Source: Pseudomonas oryzagri
Lineage (GTDB): Bacteria; Pseudomonadota; Gammaproteobacteria; Pseudomonadales; Pseudomonadaceae
NCBI RefSeq assembly: GCF_020831405.1
Contig: NZ_JAJHPU010000004.1
Coordinates: forward strand, 1 to 43,257
DNA: 43,257 nt
Direction: 5' to 3'
A program made the position numbers and the translations under genes. This document shows positions 41,981 through 43,257 of this stretch, one piece after another. The notes below the pieces were generated by a model. That model saw only the letters and a program-made list of their open reading frames with translations, searched no databases and was not told the origin of the DNA. Numbering within the stretch: position 1 is the first letter of the stretch; each line of letters starts with the position of its first letter.

Positions 41981-42838
41981 ATGGGCGCGCTACCGCAAGG
42001 GCGATTCGTGACGCTGAACGATGGGCTGCAATTGCATTATCTTGAGGCCGGCTTTCCGGAGGCCGGCTGCACGGACGCCGGCTCCGGAGAGCCGGTGGTG
42101 TTCATCCACGGCAGCGGGCCGGGCGCCAGCGGCCACAGCAACTTCAAGCAGAACTATCCGCAGTTCGCCGAGGCCGGCTACCGGGTGATCGTGCCCGACC
42201 TGCCGGGCTACGGCGCCTCGGACAAGCCGGAAACCGCCTACACCCTGGACTTCTTCGTCGATGCCCTGAGCGGCCTGCTCGATGCGCTGGACATCCCGCG
42301 CTGCGTGCTGGTCGGCAACTCGCTGGGCGGCGCCATCGCCCTCAAGCTGGCGCTGGACCAGCCGCAGCGGGTCAGCAAGCTGATCCTCATGGCACCCGGC
42401 GCGCTGATGGAGAAGGAGGAGTACTACCAGCAGATGGAAGGCATCCAGAAGATGGGCGCGGCCTTCGCCAATGGCGAGCTGAACGACGCCGCCGGCATGC
42501 GCCGCCTGCTCGGCCTGCAGCTCTACGATGCCTCGACGATCAGCGACGAGACCGTCGCCGAGCGCGTCGCCGTGGTCCAGCAGCAGCCGCGTTGCGTGCT
42601 CTCCACCATGCAGGTGCCGAACCTGGCGCCGCGCCTGGGCGAGCTGCAGTGCCCGATCCTCGGTTTCTGGGGCGTGAACGACAAGTTCTGCCCGGCCTCC
42701 GGGGCGCAGACGCTGATGGCTGCCTGCCGCAATATCCGCTTCGTGCTACTCAGCGAGTGCGGGCATTGGGTGATGGTGGAGTATCGCGAGCTGTTCAACC
42801 GCACCTGTCTGGACTTCCTGGCCGAAGGGCGCAAGTAA
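41981..42838 (+). CDS. Alpha/beta hydrolase, meta-cleavage product hydrolase-like
   Basis: A 285-aa alpha/beta hydrolase. The oxyanion region HGSGPGASGHSNF (43-55) and nucleophile elbow GNSLGG (S114) are typical of carbon-carbon bond hydrolases such as BphD, HsaD and TesD, which split ring-opened meta-cleavage products. D234 (GVNDKFCP) and H262 (SECGHWVM) complete a Ser-Asp-His triad. In steroid degraders TesD/HsaD act on the product of A-ring opening, so this gene may do that job; an ester or lactone hydrolase acting after the Baeyer-Villiger enzyme is the main alternative. GGGGAGGG lies 5 nt before the ATG. It is the last gene in the window. Confidence 0.88.
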   Translation: MGALPQGRFVTLNDGLQLHYLEAGFPEAGCTDAGSGEPVVFIHGSGPGASGHSNFKQNYPQFAEAGYRVIVPDLPGYGASDKPETAYTLDFFVDALSGLLDALDIPRCVLVGNSLGGAIALKLALDQPQRVSKLILMAPGALMEKEEYYQQMEGIQKMGAAFANGELNDAAGMRRLLGLQLYDASTISDETVAERVAVVQQQPRCVLSTMQVPNLAPRLGELQCPILGFWGVNDKFCPASGAQTLMAACRNIRFVLLSECGHWVMVEYRELFNRTCLDFLAEGRK

Positions 42839-42883
42839 GCGAAGCCTGCAGCGCCGCAGGGCGCTGCATCTCCGGTGTGTGAT

Positions 42884-42937
42884 GGGGTGAATTCGTGCGT
42901 CTGGCGGGGCTTTCTGGCGAATGAATTCGCCCCTACA
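42884..42937. repeat. Truncated palindromic intergenic repeat
   Basis: The right arm is consensus, the left arm is degenerate (GGGGTGAATTCGTGCG) and the core is reduced. It starts a group of three short copies that fill the 419 bp after the hydrolase gene; no gene is seen there. Confidence 0.75.
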
Positions 42938-43017
42938 GGGATCGTGCAGACCCGACGCCAATCGTATGCTTGCCCCGGATTCCGCCAACAGCCATCGCAT
43001 GCAGCCATCGTTCCGCG

Positions 43018-43076
43018 TGTAGGGGCGAATTCATTCGCCTTGGCACGGCCTATTGGCGAATAAATTCGCCCCTACA
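43018..43076. repeat. Short palindromic intergenic repeat
   Basis: A 59-bp short form with both outer arms and a small core (CTTGGCACGGCCTATTGG). Confidence 0.9.
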
Positions 43077-43155
43077 GAGATTGGCGGGCCCGTCAGCCAA
43101 TCGCGCGATTGCCCGAATCCCGTCCAGAGCAAGCGTATGCAGCCGATGCCCAACC

Positions 43156-43214
43156 TGTAGGGGCGAATTCATTCGCCTTTTCGCGGCCTTCAGGCGAATG
43201 AATTCGCCCCTTGT
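43156..43214. repeat. Short palindromic intergenic repeat
   Basis: A 59-bp short form; the right arm ends CCCCTTGTA rather than CCCCTACA. Confidence 0.88.
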
Positions 43215-43257
43215 ATCTCGACTGCCATCCCTCCTGGGGTGATAGTTCCCGACTGAT

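Noticed and set aside
4388-43214. Repeated elements considered as a CRISPR array
   Set aside because: Copies are far apart, about 59 or 96 bp, palindromic and not separated by uniform spacers; no cas genes are present.
42884-43214. Short repeats at the window end considered as attachment sites
   Set aside because: They belong to the same dispersed repeat family, with no integrase or tRNA gene nearby.

Overview
The window is high-GC DNA with dense short intergenic regions. It carries many copies of a palindromic intergenic repeat with arms reading TGTAGGGGCGAATTCATTCG and matching reverse-complement ends. Codon use, this repeat style and the gene content point to a Pseudomonas-type gammaproteobacterium. 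No rRNA, tRNA, CRISPR array or transposase was seen.

Most of the window reads as a steroid (or steroid-like polycyclic) catabolic cluster. The best evidence is a Delta5-3-ketosteroid isomerase with its three catalytic residues (40122-40508), a 3-ketosteroid Delta1-dehydrogenase with the YPGxG signature (6469-8235), an SDR closely resembling 3beta/17beta-hydroxysteroid dehydrogenase (14794-15552) and a meta-cleavage-type alpha/beta hydrolase (41981-42838). Two pairs of complementary large and small acyl-CoA dehydrogenase subunits (26059-28305 and 37763-40110) add to this, as do a Baeyer-Villiger-type monooxygenase and further SDR, SnoaL, SRPBCC and EthD proteins. Export or uptake is suggested by an MFS transporter and a DUF1329/DUF1302 envelope pair. 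No CoA ligase, thiolase, KshAB or extradiol dioxygenase lies in the window, so the pathway here is partial.

Layout: 1-10.8 kb holds flavoenzymes, an SDR and an EthD protein, plus an unrelated SleB-like hydrolase. 11.2-14.1 kb is an AT-richer insert with a CoiA-like protein and a DUF4238 protein. 14.8-19 kb holds the HSD-like SDR, a LuxR regulator and a three-gene minus-strand operon. 19.2-25.7 kb is a sulfation module: CysNC, CysD, a DUF1214 protein, a PAPS sulfotransferase and a DHH phosphoesterase. 26-29.6 kb is the first acyl-CoA dehydrogenase pair and a second LuxR. 30-37.3 kb is transport and envelope genes with two oxidoreductases. 37.8-42.8 kb is the second dehydrogenase pair, the isomerase, a SnoaL protein, an SDR and the hydrolase.

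The main discovery is an 18-bp imperfect palindrome, consensus TTAGTCYNNNNRGACGAT. It occurs at eleven clear positions (plus one weak), nearly all 65-200 bp ahead of start codons across the cluster, including both divergent promoters of the sulfation module. It is a good candidate operator for one or both LuxR-type regulators, and it ties PAPS synthesis and sulfotransfer to the steroid genes in one regulon. A DHH phosphoesterase directly after the sulfotransferase could remove the by-product PAP, which would make the module a self-contained sulfation cycle. The cluster also contains gene remnants (a 46-codon SDR deletion relic, a broken EthD copy, a SnoaL tail) and a 208-bp direct duplication that doubled one operator.
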